From Haloprofundus halobius (lineage in GTDB: Archaea > Halobacteriota > Halobacteria > Halobacteriales > Haloferacaceae), in assembly GCF_020097835.1 (NCBI RefSeq), contig NZ_CP083666.1:2790001-2854000 (forward strand): a DNA stretch of 64,000 nt, written 5' to 3'. The stretch's first letter is position 1. Every line of letters begins with the position of its first letter. The notes beneath the pieces are model-generated. The model was not told the origin of the DNA. It ran no database searches and saw nothing but the letters and a program-made list of their open reading frames with translations. Positions 52,430 to 61,027 of the stretch are shown one piece after another. The position numbers and the translations under genes are program-made.

Positions 52430-52884
52430 GGCGATAGGGTGTCTCCCCGGGCGCTTAAAACGTGTTGAAAGGACGCGGCCCGTCGAGTAACGTCGCGTCC
52501 TGCGTCGGGACGATGCCCGGAGCGCGAACCGCGGAGGGCGTCGTTTCCGGTGGAGTAACCGAGCGAAACGTGATGTGTCGCCGTTCTCAGGGGAGTTGCA
52601 GGCGAAACAGAGGGGGTTGAGCGAGAAGGAAGAGAACACGCTGGGCGGTAGTGAGCCGAGTAGTGACGAGAAGCGCCATCAGACGAGATGATGGCGGTGA
52701 GCGTTCCGAGAGACGAGACGACGGGGAGGAAGTTGAGCAGACGAAACGGGGGAAGGAAGTTGGAGCAGTAAAACGGCGGGGAGAAGGATGGAACAGACGA
52801 AACGGCGGTATGTGGAGCCGTTCGCTCGCGGGCGGCGCGTTTTCGCCGGTGAGCCGCGGGAGAACGAGGCGTTACAGGACGGAA
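52430..52884. other. gene-free region with 28-bp satellite
   Basis: The 455-base gap between the microprotein gene and the 3' end of oapC contains purine-rich sequence. Its right half is a 28-bp tandem repeat, listed separately. The left part (52430-52680) has GGAAGAGAACACG-like purine stretches but no gene. Confidence 0.5.
52682..52820. repeat. degenerate 28-bp tandem repeat
   Basis: Units begin at 52682 (diverged, 30 bases), 52712, 52740, 52768 and 52796 (partial). Three consecutive units are exactly 28 bases. Consensus begins GACGAAACGGCGGGGAGGAA and ends GTTGGAGCA. Strong purine bias on the plus strand. Confidence 0.7.
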
Positions 52885-53748
52885 CTACTGGTCGTCACGG
52901 TTCCACGTCTCGGGAACTTCGATGACGTAGTGACCGTCTTCCTGCAGCGAGATGATGTACGAGTCGCGGTCGTACAGTTCCATCAGATTGAGTTCGTACT
53001 GCCCCGGGCTGACGATTTTGATACTCTCGAACTGCTCGTTGAGTTCTTCGCGAAGCGTCGAGAGGTTCGGCTTCCCGTCGGCTTCGTCGGCCGACTGCGG
53101 CTGTGAGCTGTCGGCGGGAGCCGCACGAGAGATTTCGTCCGGGCTGACCGTTCCGCTCCGGGCGTTCGCCTGCGCGCGGTCTTCACGATTCTCGGCCGTC
53201 GGATTCTCACGACCCTCCGACGGCGCCTCGTCTGAGGACGGGGACCGACCGCGCCGCGGTGATGCGTCGGCGGAGCGCCGTGGTTCGACGGTCACGTCCG
53301 ACTCGTTGGGACTGCGCGACCCGCTGGAAGCGCTCGGTTCGACCGAACCGGGCGACTGACGGCGGTCGGCCGGTTCCCGGGCCGTCGACGGCCACGGCTT
53401 CGGCGAATCCGAACTCGACTCGTCGCCGCCAGAGTGCTCCTGACCGGGCCACGGCCGTCTCGTCTCCGAGTTCGAGCCTCCGGCGTCCGTGTTCGTCGAC
53501 CGCGACTCCGTGCCCGAGGCAGACGACCGAGTGGTCGAGTTCCGATCGGCGTTCGACTGTGTTCTGTCGGCGGCGGCGCTCGTCGCTCCGCCCGACTCGT
53601 CGGGCGTCGGCGGCGTCGACGAGTTCGACGAGCCCGACGACGAGGGACGGAACTGGAACTTGTTGCCGCCGCAGCTCGGGCAGCCCGAGAGCATCTCCTT
53701 GGAGCCGTCTGCGAACGTCTCGCCGCAGTTCGTACACTCGTGCGGCAT
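52885..53748 (-). CDS. oapC: origin-associated Zn-ribbon protein OapC
   Basis: A 287-residue protein with an N-terminal zinc ribbon (C5/C8 and C23/C26, ECTNCGETFADGSKEMLSGCPSC), a long Ser/Glu/Pro-rich low-complexity middle (about 35-225), and a conserved C-terminal domain (LNEQFESIKIVSPGQYELNLMELYDRDSYIISLQEDGHYVIEVP). It is the third gene of the oapA-oapB-oapC set next to the Orc1 origin in haloarchaea. A role in replication is inferred from that conserved position. Confidence 0.88.
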   Translation of the reverse strand: MPHECTNCGETFADGSKEMLSGCPSCGGNKFQFRPSSSGSSNSSTPPTPDESGGATSAAADRTQSNADRNSTTRSSASGTESRSTNTDAGGSNSETRRPWPGQEHSGGDESSSDSPKPWPSTAREPADRRQSPGSVEPSASSGSRSPNESDVTVEPRRSADASPRRGRSPSSDEAPSEGRENPTAENREDRAQANARSGTVSPDEISRAAPADSSQPQSADEADGKPNLSTLREELNEQFESIKIVSPGQYELNLMELYDRDSYIISLQEDGHYVIEVPETWNRDDQ

Positions 53749-53753
53749 ACGAA

Positions 53754-54137
53754 CTACTTCCGTGAGATGAGCGCGCTGATGAGCGTCTCGTCCTTGTGGA
53801 GCGTCTCTATCTGGTTCGCCGGGCCGATGACGGTGAGCTTCTTCGTCGAGTCGCGCCCCATCAGTTTGCCGAGGAACCCGCTGTCGCTGCTCTTGTGCGG
53901 GTACGTCTCGATCTCGATGCCGCTGAAGTTGTCGGGGCTTATCTCGGTCATCGTCACCTCGATGAGCTTCGACTCCTCGTCGGGCGAGAGCCCGTCCTCG
54001 AGGATGACGATCTTCCCGTCGCGGACGCTGTCGAGGATGAGGCGGATCTTCTCCATGCTCCGCATGTTCTCCATCCGCGCGCCGCTGATGAGGTCGATCT
54101 GGATGCCGTCGTGGTCGCCGCGTCTTACTTCGGGCAT
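53754..54137 (-). CDS. oapB: origin-associated protein OapB (DUF2073)
   Basis: A 127-residue DUF2073 protein (GIQIDLISGARMENMRSMEKIRLILDSVRDGKIVILEDGLSPDEE pattern). The ATG giving MPEVRRGDHDG was used because upstream in-frame text belongs to oapA. It starts four bases after the oapA stop and ends five bases before oapC, so the three genes form an operon transcribed away from the origin. Molecular function unknown; RNA binding has been discussed for the wider family. Confidence 0.88.
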   Translation of the reverse strand: MPEVRRGDHDGIQIDLISGARMENMRSMEKIRLILDSVRDGKIVILEDGLSPDEESKLIEVTMTEISPDNFSGIEIETYPHKSSDSGFLGKLMGRDSTKKLTVIGPANQIETLHKDETLISALISRK

Positions 54138-54141
54138 GAGT

Positions 54142-54783
54142 TCACCCGAAGTACTCCGCGATTTTGTCGTACACTTCGTCCATGTTCTCGCCCTCGAGCG
54201 CCGACAGCGGCACCGTCTCGTGCTGCGGGAAGGCGTTGGCAATCTGTTTGACGTTCGAGTCTTCGAGGTCGGTCTTGTTCGCGAAGATGAGCACCGGTAG
54301 CTCACGGCTCTCGATGATGCCGATGAGCATCGTGTTGACCTGCGTGAACGGGTCCTCGGCGCTGTCGAGCACGTAGATGACGCCGTCGACGTCCTCGCGA
54401 AGCCAATGCATCGCCTCGGCGACGCCCTCGGTGGCCTCTCGGGAGCGGCGGACCGCGTCGTCCTTATCGATGTCGTGGTCGAGGAACTCCTTGTAGTCGA
54501 CTTTCGTCGTCACGCCGGGCGTGTCGACGATGTCGATGGTGACCGCGCGGCCGTTGCGCTCGATCTGTACGTTCTCTTTTCGTCGGGCGCGACGCGTCTC
54601 GTGGGGGATGTGGCTCTCGGGGCCGATAGCGTCACCGGTCCAGTCGCGGGCGATACGGTTTGCGAGGGTCGTCTTTCCGGCGTTCGGCGGTCCGTAGATG
54701 CCGATCCGTTTCGGCTCCGAAGCCGAAAACAGCCGGTCGGTGACCCGTGATATGCTGTCTCTGAGTTCTGTGAGCAGTCCCAT
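54142..54783 (-). CDS. oapA: origin-associated Era-like GTPase OapA
   Basis: A 213-residue small GTPase: P-loop GPPNAGKT at residues 31-38, switch/G3 DTPG near residue 85, and G4 NKTD near residue 168. It resembles Era/Obg-type GTPases with a basic linker RRARRKE. The start MGLLTELRD was chosen because a TTAAGT TATA-like box near 54853 predicts a transcript starting downstream of the earlier in-frame ATG at 54840. First gene of oapABC and nearest the origin. Confidence 0.9.
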   Translation of the reverse strand: MGLLTELRDSISRVTDRLFSASEPKRIGIYGPPNAGKTTLANRIARDWTGDAIGPESHIPHETRRARRKENVQIERNGRAVTIDIVDTPGVTTKVDYKEFLDHDIDKDDAVRRSREATEGVAEAMHWLREDVDGVIYVLDSAEDPFTQVNTMLIGIIESRELPVLIFANKTDLEDSNVKQIANAFPQHETVPLSALEGENMDEVYDKIAEYFG

Positions 54784-54972
54784 CCTAGGCTCCTGCACCT
54801 CCGAATACCGCTCGTGGAGGGGCGTGTGCGGGTAGAACATTCCCGGGGTAACTTAAGTACTGCGTCAGACAACGGTCACATTATCCGTACAGTAGTTGCA
54901 AACGAAGACGGATTAGTTCTCGTGCAAGCGAAGGTGAATTGTTTCTCGCGCGTGCGTTGTGGACTGGAGACT

Positions 54973-55020
54973 ACATCGACGTTAGGGGGAGTTGCACCAC
55001 ATCGATGTTAGGGAGAGTTT
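54973..55020. repeat. 22-base direct repeat at the oapA side of the origin
   Basis: Two copies of ACATCGAYGTTAGGGRGAGT begin at 54973 and 54999 (26-base spacing) and differ at about three positions. They lie outside the ORB cluster and upstream of the oapA promoter, so may serve either. Confidence 0.6.
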
Positions 55021-55250
55021 CGTCCCCTTCTCGGCGGATCTCGCTCAGCGTCTCTTGGCCGATTTCACACAGTATTTCTCGGAGTTCATCGATGTCTGTC
55101 GGCGTTCGTTAACGCTTGCATTTCACGAACTGTGGGAAGAGTATGCACACTAGTCTCCGTCTATTCCCCGGTGAGTCTCGTCAGCTATCATCGACCGTGT
55201 TTGGTGAAAACGAATGACCCGTGTGAGCTTATCACACCCTGCCGTAACCC

Positions 55251-55274
55251 CCCACCCCTTCGTTTCGAGTGGAA
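55251..55274 (+). repeat. ORB1 (origin recognition box)
   Basis: C-rich string then TTCGTTTCGAGTGGAA. The exact reverse complement of all 24 bases is ORB2 at 55479-55502. Confidence 0.88.
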
Positions 55275-55277
55275 ACC

Positions 55278-55470
55278 GGACACGAGAGGGAGCGAATTTA
55301 CGCGAGTCAAGGATGTGAGTCGGATTGTAATTATATGAAAGGTGTTATACAGACAAACTAAATAGGGATTAGATGAGATAAACCGTCCACTTACCACTAC
55401 GGACCGAGTACGATTGCAATATACATAAAACCCGCCCATTTACTAATCCTCGTGTGCCCCCGCCCCCTTT
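55278..55470. other. AT-rich duplex unwinding element
   Basis: Between the inverted boxes lies the most AT-rich stretch of the origin, e.g. TTGTAATTATATGAAAGG near 55325 and CAATATACATAAAACC near 55417. Orc1 bound to the flanking boxes would be expected to open this segment. Confidence 0.75.
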
Positions 55471-55478
55471 TGATGTCG

Positions 55479-55502
55479 TTCCACTCGAAACGAAGGGGTG
55501 GG
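55479..55502 (-). repeat. ORB2 (origin recognition box)
   Basis: TTCCACTCGAAACGAAGG followed by GGTGGG; perfect 24-base inverted copy of ORB1. A further G-string (AGGGGTGG) follows directly. Confidence 0.88.
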
Positions 55503-55553
55503 AGGGGTGGCTCTCTTTCGACCGTCCGCTGCCGGTTCCCTAATTCCTCTACT

Positions 55554-55573
55554 CACTCGCTGAAACGGAGGAT
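55554..55573 (-). repeat. degenerate ORB
   Basis: CACTCGCTGAAACGGAGGAT resembles the ORB core with a two-base insertion and A-to-G changes; same orientation as ORB2. Confidence 0.45.
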
Positions 55574-55611
55574 ACCCTGACATCCCACGTCTCGGCACGA
55601 CGGTTGGTGCG

Positions 55612-55632
55612 TCTCCAGTCGAAACGGAGGAG
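55612..55632 (-). repeat. ORB-like box
   Basis: TCTCCAGTCGAAACGGAGGA keeps the TCGAAACG core in the same orientation as ORB2, 110 bases further toward orc1. Confidence 0.65.
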
Positions 55633-56072
55633 TTCCGTTATGGGCTGTTTTCATCACGTAGAGAATATAGAACAGATATATACAGCCCGGCTATAAGGTG
55701 TTTAGGGCTCTGTGTGCCCCTGAAGTTGGTACATTCACCTCTGTGACGGTGTCGACGCTCCCCGACGTCGCCCGAGACGACGGTCGTCTCGTTCACGCGG
55801 GCTCGACTCCACACCACTCGAAGGCTTCGGCTCCGCACACGCTTCGAATCCCGTCGCGAGCGACGACTCGGCTGCGGCAGCGGCGTCCGTGAATCGACGG
55901 ATACGAACGTACAGAGGACGTACTGCACCGAACTCGTCACGAAGCGGTAACTTTTTTGTTCCTCCTCTTCATTCGTTTCTTCTGCATCACCTGGACGCGC
56001 TGCGACGGCCGATGGGTTCGAAATCGCGTTCTCATCGGTTGTACACCTGTATCTGCGTAGTCGCCGCTGCGA

Positions 56073-56092
56073 TTCCAATCGAAACGAAGGGG
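56073..56092 (-). repeat. ORB immediately upstream of orc1
   Basis: TTCCAATCGAAACGAAGGGG matches ORB2 at 18 of 20 positions or better and ends seven bases before the orc1 ATG. Confidence 0.8.
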
Positions 56093-56099
56093 ACTCACG

Positions 56100-57803
56100 A
56101 TGACCGAAGACGACTCACACTCCGACGACGGCGAACGCGCCGACTCAGCATCGGAGCAACGACGACACGCTGGCGGGGAAGAGACGCACGAACCGAGTAC
56201 TGACGCCGAGACGGCCGATCAGACCCCCTCGAGCGGCGACTCCACTGGCGACGAGCGGGACCTCGATTTCGACGGCGGCGACCCCACCGAAGGTGAAGTC
56301 GGTTCCACGAGAAGCGAAGGCGACCGGTCCGACGAGTCCACTCGCGCGGCTTCACAGTCGGCCGAAACGACGAAACCGTCGCGTGCGCTGAGCGATGTCG
56401 CGCTCGACGGCGACGAGAGCGGCCGCGGCCTGTTCGACGACCTGCTCTCCGGGGAACCGATCTTCGAGAACAAGGAGGTGCTCCGTCCCTCCTACACTCC
56501 ACACGAACTCCCCCACCGTACCGACCAGATTAACCAGATGGCGACGATTCTCGTCTCCGCTCTACGAGGGGAGACGCCGTCGAACATCCTCATCTACGGG
56601 AAGACCGGCACCGGAAAGACCGCGAGTGCCAAGTTCGTCAGCCAAGAACTAGAGCGCACCTCCCAGAAGTACGACGTTCCCTGCGAGGTCGAGTACATCA
56701 ACTGCGAGGTGACCGACACCCAGTACCGCGTCCTCGCACAGCTCGCCAACAAGTTCATCGACAAGAACCACGCGGTCATCGACGAGCGACTCCGCTCACT
56801 CGAAACACTGGTCGGACACGCGCGCGAAGACGAGAGTGTTCTCTCGGAGACCGAGTTCGACACCGTCGCCGACGCAGACGCCCGAATCTCGGAGCTCGAA
56901 CGCGACCGAGAGGAGATGGAGACCGTTCCGATGACGGGGTGGCCGACCGACCGCGTCTACTCGACCTTTTTCGACGCCGTCGACTACAACGAGCGCGTCG
57001 TCGTCATCATGCTCGACGAGATCGACAAACTCGTCGAGAAATCCGGCGACGACACGCTGTACAACCTCTCGCGGATGAACTCGGAGTTGGACAACTCGCG
57101 CATCTCCATCATGGGCATCTCCAACGACCTGAAGTTCACCGACTTCCTCGACCCGCGGGTCAAATCCTCGCTCGGCGAGGAGGAGATCGTCTTCCCGCCG
57201 TACGACGCCAACCAACTCCGCGACATCCTCCAGCACCGCGCTGACGTGGCGTTCAAGAGCCACGCGCTCTCCGAACACGTCATTCCCCTCTGTGCTGCGT
57301 TCGCCGCGCAGGAACACGGTGACGCCCGCCGCGCGCTCGACCTTCTCCGGACGGCGGGCGAACTCGCCGAACGCAGCCAGGCCGACGACGTCACGGAGTC
57401 GCACGTCCGGCAAGCACAGGACAAAATCGAACTCGACCGTGTCGTCGAAGTCGTCCGGACGCTCCCGACGCAGAGCAAAATCGTCCTCTTCTCCATCATC
57501 CTCCTCGAGAAGAACGGCGTCCATAACATCAACACCGGCGAGGTGTTCAACATCTACAAACGCCTCTGCGAGGAAATCGACGCCGACATCCTCACACAGC
57601 GCCGCGTCACCGACCTCATCAGCGAACTCGACATGCTCGGTATCGTCAACGCCGTCGTCGTCTCGAAAGGCCGGTACGGTCGCACGAAGGAGATCAGCCT
57701 CTCGGTGCCTATCGACGAAACCGAGGCCGTTCTCCTCTCGGACTCCCGACTCGGCGACATCGAGAACGCCCAACCGTTCGTGCAGGCGCGATTCGACAAC
57801 TGA
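56100..57803 (+). CDS. orc1: Orc1/Cdc6 replication initiator
   Basis: A 567-residue AAA+ initiator that binds the ORBs and loads the MCM helicase. The first 110 residues are an acidic Ser/Thr/Glu-rich low-complexity tail typical of the haloarchaeal main-origin Orc1. Walker A GKTGTGKT is at residues 167-174 and Walker B VVVIMLDEID near residue 305. A winged-helix DNA-binding domain ends the protein (INTGEVFNIYKRLCEEIDADILTQRRVTDLISELDMLGIV). The gene borders its own origin, with an ORB seven bases before the ATG suggesting autoregulation. Confidence 0.96.
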   Translation: MTEDDSHSDDGERADSASEQRRHAGGEETHEPSTDAETADQTPSSGDSTGDERDLDFDGGDPTEGEVGSTRSEGDRSDESTRAASQSAETTKPSRALSDVALDGDESGRGLFDDLLSGEPIFENKEVLRPSYTPHELPHRTDQINQMATILVSALRGETPSNILIYGKTGTGKTASAKFVSQELERTSQKYDVPCEVEYINCEVTDTQYRVLAQLANKFIDKNHAVIDERLRSLETLVGHAREDESVLSETEFDTVADADARISELERDREEMETVPMTGWPTDRVYSTFFDAVDYNERVVVIMLDEIDKLVEKSGDDTLYNLSRMNSELDNSRISIMGISNDLKFTDFLDPRVKSSLGEEEIVFPPYDANQLRDILQHRADVAFKSHALSEHVIPLCAAFAAQEHGDARRALDLLRTAGELAERSQADDVTESHVRQAQDKIELDRVVEVVRTLPTQSKIVLFSIILLEKNGVHNINTGEVFNIYKRLCEEIDADILTQRRVTDLISELDMLGIVNAVVVSKGRYGRTKEISLSVPIDETEAVLLSDSRLGDIENAQPFVQARFDN

Positions 57804-57932
57804 GACCATCCGAACCCCATCGTTTCGACTCCAACTGTCCACCTATCGCGCCCACCATCTATTTTGAGCGGTAGTTCAGTTGCAGTTGAAATGTCGGTGT
57901 GTCACACACCACGTTCCGTCTGAGAGACTCGG

Positions 57933-58829
57933 CTATGCGAGTGTCGCTACGGGCGGTTCGCGGGCCGCCGAACTTGCGCTTCGACCGCTGGGAACTGTGC
58001 TCGGCGAACTCGAAACAACCCCGTTCGGTTCGAGCGAGCGCGACGGAGCGGTTGTCGGCGACACGTCATCGAGCGGTGACACGGCGTCCTCGAAGACGAC
58101 GGTGGTCACAGACGGGCCGGCGTCCGTCGACGCGGGCGTCGTACTCGCGAAGGCGAGGCGGACCCACCCGAGATACGGAACGCGGACCCGTGCGACGCCC
58201 GTTATCCACTCGTCTTTGACGGGTTCGCTGATGCTGCTCGTCTGGTCGTACGTCGGGTTGTTGTCACCCTTCGTGATGTAGGCGTCGTACGGCGCGGGAC
58301 AGAACTGCAGTTCTTCACAGCTGTCGGCGTTGATGTAGTCGGGATTCGCCTTGTCGTACCAGTTTTCGCCCGCCTCGACCCGAAACATCGCCCGGTGGAT
58401 TATTGGTGGTCCCGAGGTGTTGGGGTTGTCGTAGACGATAACCGACCCATACGAGCCGAGCGACCGGTAGTCGGAGGCCTCACCCTCGGTGTACGTTACG
58501 ACGCCCGAGTCGCCGCCGGCCTCGGGTGCGAACCGTCCGGGTTCGGTGATGAGAATGAGGTCGCCTTTCTGCATGTGCGGTTCCATACTTCCGCTCTCGA
58601 CGGCGACCATTGGCGGCCAGACTCCGGCGACGACGAACAGCAGCACGCCGATGGCGACGACGACACCGGCGCTGCTCAACACCTCGCGGAGGAACATGAA
58701 CGGGCCGTCGTCGTCGTGAAGAAATCTGTCGACGACGCCGTCGTCGTGGTCACGTTCGGAGGTGGTGGTAGCGCCCCCGCCGGTCGATTCAGAACTATCG
58801 GAGGGCGGGCGGCTATCTCCGGCACTCAT
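57933..58829 (-). CDS. type I signal peptidase (S26, Sec11-like)
   Basis: A 298-residue membrane protease that removes Sec-type signal peptides. A single hydrophobic segment lies at about residues 51-70; the catalytic serine is S81 in VESGSMEPHMQKGD, the archaeal/ER-type histidine is H145 in PIIHRAMF, and the acidic residue is D189 in ITKGDNN. The N-terminus is low-complexity and the last 60 residues are a Ser/Pro-rich tail. Convergent with orc1 and divergent from polD1, a position conserved near this origin. Confidence 0.9.
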   Translation of the reverse strand: MSAGDSRPPSDSSESTGGGATTTSERDHDDGVVDRFLHDDDGPFMFLREVLSSAGVVVAIGVLLFVVAGVWPPMVAVESGSMEPHMQKGDLILITEPGRFAPEAGGDSGVVTYTEGEASDYRSLGSYGSVIVYDNPNTSGPPIIHRAMFRVEAGENWYDKANPDYINADSCEELQFCPAPYDAYITKGDNNPTYDQTSSISEPVKDEWITGVARVRVPYLGWVRLAFASTTPASTDAGPSVTTVVFEDAVSPLDDVSPTTAPSRSLEPNGVVSSSPSTVPSGRSASSAAREPPVATLA

Positions 58830-58933
58830 TGCCCGTGGCTTCGGACCGTCCGCGTTTCAACTTTCTGGAGCGGTCGCTGGCGTCGGTCACCCGTCTCCGG
58901 CACGCTTTTCTTCCGACCTGCTCATCACAACCT

Positions 58934-60637
58934 GTGCCGCTGGAGACGCCGTCACGCATCGTCAAAGCGCTCGCCAGCCGCGGCTACAACGCCGAGCGAG
59001 AGGCTGTGACGTTACTGGCCAGCGCAGCGAACCCGGCCGAAGCGATGGAACGCGCCGTCGACGAAGCTCCCGACGACGCGCTCAGGCTCACCGTCGACCA
59101 CGTCAGGGCGGTCCTCGACGGCGGGTCGAACGCGGCCGATGCCCCGACGAAGCCGACGGGGGCAGGACTAGCCGACTCGGTGGCGCCGCCGAACCAGACT
59201 GCCGACGCTGCCGACGCCGCCAACGCTGCCGACGCCGCCGACGCCGCCGACCCGTCCGTTTCTACTGGGTCGTCGACGGAGAACTCGCAGACTGCAGCCC
59301 CGTCTCCAGTAGAAACCGGGGGGTCGACACGTGACGCGAAGGTGACGCCCGACGAATCGACGACACTCGACGGGTCGCCGACCCGGCCGTCCGGTGCGGC
59401 GACCGACTCGTCGCACACCCGCGACCCCTCGAAGCGGTCGCTCGACATCGCCAACGACATGACCGGGGCGAGCACCGGAACCGGCGAATACAAGCAGTTC
59501 GTCACGACGTTCCGGGACCGCTACGACCGCCTTTCGAAACTCCTTCGCGGACGCGTCAACCACCGCCCGACGAAGGCTATCGGCGACATGGTCGGCGGGA
59601 GCGAAGTCGACCTTATCGGCCTCGTCAACGACGTTCGTTCGACGGCGAGCGGCCATTGGCTCGTCGAACTGGAGGACACTACGGGGACGTTCCCCTGCCT
59701 CGTGATGAAGGACAAAGGGATCGCCGAGAACGTCGCCGAACTCCTGATGGACGAGTGCGTCGCCATTCAGGGGACGCTCTCGGACGACTCGGGCATCGTC
59801 TTCGTCGACACGCTGCATTTCCCGGACGTGCCGCGGACGTTCAAACCGAAGACGGCCGACAGACACGTCCAAGCGGCGCTCATCTCCGACGTCCACGTCG
59901 GTAGCCAGGAGTTCATGGCCGACGCGTGGCACTCCTTCACCGACTGGCTTCACACCCCCGAAGCCGACCCCGTCGAATACCTGCTCATCGCGGGCGACAT
60001 GGTCGAAGGCGTCGGCGTCTATCCGAATCAGGACGAAGAACTCGACGTGGTCGACATCTACGACCAGTACGAGCGGTTCTCGGAGTATCTGAAGGAGGTG
60101 CCCGGCGACACCGAGATCGTCATGATTCCGGGTAACCACGACGCGGTCCGCCTCGCGGAACCCCAACCCGGTTTCGACGAGGAACTCCGCGACATCATGA
60201 CCGCCCACGACGCCCGCATCACCTCGAATCCCTCGACGGTTACAATCGAAAACGTCTCGGTACTGATGTACCACGGCGTCTCGCTCGACGAGGTCATCGC
60301 CGAACTCCCCGCTGAGAAGGCGAGCTACGACGAACCCCACAAGGCGATGTACCAACTTTTGAAAAAGCGCCACGTCGCGCCGCAGTACGGCGGCCACATG
60401 CGCCTCGCACCCGAGGAGCGCGACTACCTCGTCATCGACGACGTCCCCGAGGTGTTCCACACCGGCCACGTCCACAAACTCGGCTGGGGGAAATACCACA
60501 ACGTGCTGGCCGTCAACTCGGGTTGCTGGCAGGAACAGACGGATTTCCAGAAGAGCGTCAACATCGATCCTGATTCCGGCTACGCGCCGATTCTCGACCT
60601 CGACACGCTGGATATGACGGTGAGAAAGTTCACCTGA
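58934..60637 (+). CDS. polD1: DNA polymerase D small subunit (DP1)
   Basis: A 567-residue small subunit with 3'-5' exonuclease-type metallophosphoesterase domain (ALISDVHVGSQEFMADAWHSF, AGDMVEGVGVYPNQ, IPGNHDAVR, YHGVSLDEVI, HTGHVHKLGWGKYHN), an OB-fold (about 225-310) and an N-terminal helical domain. A long Thr/Ser/Ala-rich linker with a repeated ADAADAANAADAADAAD stretch lies at about residues 75-170. The start was set at GTG (VPLETPSRIVKALASRGYNA), where relatives begin; an upstream reading from 58829 would overlap the signal peptidase start. Confidence 0.95.
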   Translation: MPLETPSRIVKALASRGYNAEREAVTLLASAANPAEAMERAVDEAPDDALRLTVDHVRAVLDGGSNAADAPTKPTGAGLADSVAPPNQTADAADAANAADAADAADPSVSTGSSTENSQTAAPSPVETGGSTRDAKVTPDESTTLDGSPTRPSGAATDSSHTRDPSKRSLDIANDMTGASTGTGEYKQFVTTFRDRYDRLSKLLRGRVNHRPTKAIGDMVGGSEVDLIGLVNDVRSTASGHWLVELEDTTGTFPCLVMKDKGIAENVAELLMDECVAIQGTLSDDSGIVFVDTLHFPDVPRTFKPKTADRHVQAALISDVHVGSQEFMADAWHSFTDWLHTPEADPVEYLLIAGDMVEGVGVYPNQDEELDVVDIYDQYERFSEYLKEVPGDTEIVMIPGNHDAVRLAEPQPGFDEELRDIMTAHDARITSNPSTVTIENVSVLMYHGVSLDEVIAELPAEKASYDEPHKAMYQLLKKRHVAPQYGGHMRLAPEERDYLVIDDVPEVFHTGHVHKLGWGKYHNVLAVNSGCWQEQTDFQKSVNIDPDSGYAPILDLDTLDMTVRKFT

Positions 60638-60696
60638 GGCTTTTGCGCTGCGGGCTGGCGAAGCCAACCCTCGGCAAAAGCTTCACCAAAAGCCTC
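60636..60696. terminator. nested hairpin at the polD1 stop
   Basis: GAGGCTTTTG (60636-60645) pairs with CAAAAGCCTC (60687-60696), and inside it GCTTTTGC/GCAAAAGC and GGCT/AGCC can also pair. The structure starts on the last base pair of the polD1 stop codon and is a plausible transcript end or part of a dispersed repeat. Confidence 0.5.
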
Positions 60697-60770
60697 CTCC
60701 CTCACTTCAGCGCGCTCTGCGCGCTTCCGCTCGGTCGTCGGCCGAAAATCGCTCCGCGATTTTCGAGCAA
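60697..60770. repeat. serial perfect hairpins
   Basis: Two more stems follow: GCGCG/CGCGC (60710-60724) and a 10-bp perfect stem CGAAAATCGC/GCGATTTTCG (60743-60765) with a TCC loop. This kind of text recurs in haloarchaeal intergenic DNA. Confidence 0.45.
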
Positions 60771-61020
60771 TACAGACACGAATACCGCACGGAGACTCTC
60801 CCGACTACGAATACTCGACGGTTATCGACGCTCCAGTATCGATGGCTCTGTTGAACCCCTCTTGATTCGACATTTTCCCCGCTGAAATCGTTAGGCGGGT
60901 GTACGTACCGAACCACTGGAGGATGCCTATCGTGACTGGAAGCTGGTGAAACGTCATCTGTCGCTACTGACCAGTAAAGTTAGATGACCAGTATTTTATC
61001 AGATATACTGGCACGTATCG
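60771..61020. other. gene-free stretch, possible mobile-element remnant
   Basis: The segment has lower GC than its surroundings. GGCTCTGTTGAACCCCTC near 60842 resembles ends of haloarchaeal insertion sequences, but I find no transposase, no matching second end and no target duplication. Its right end contains the AT-rich promoter (AGTATTTTATC near 60991) for the following small gene. Confidence 0.25.
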
Positions 61021-61027
61021 CTATCCG

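Larger units (their letters stand above)
54784..56099. other. chromosomal replication origin (oriC1-type)
   Basis: The 1.3-kb gene-free segment between oapA and orc1 carries at least five origin recognition boxes with core TTCCACTCGAAACGAAGG or its complement, two of them an exact 24-bp inverted pair flanking an AT-rich unwinding element. Poly-G/C strings accompany the boxes. This layout (orc1, ORBs around a DUE, oapABC on the other side, polD1 nearby) is the conserved main origin of haloarchaea. No protein gene is credible inside. Confidence 0.92.

Noticed and set aside
52682-52820. 28-bp repeats as a CRISPR array
   Set aside because: Repeat length is suggestive but units abut without spacers, are degenerate, and no cas genes are present.
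55638-56078. 146-codon minus-strand frame inside the origin
   Set aside because: No family resemblance, overlaps ORB-bearing DNA, and residue composition is not halophilic.
58829-58933. 35-codon N-terminal extension of polD1
   Set aside because: Overlaps the signal peptidase start and does not resemble DP1; the GTG at 58934 begins the conserved sequence.
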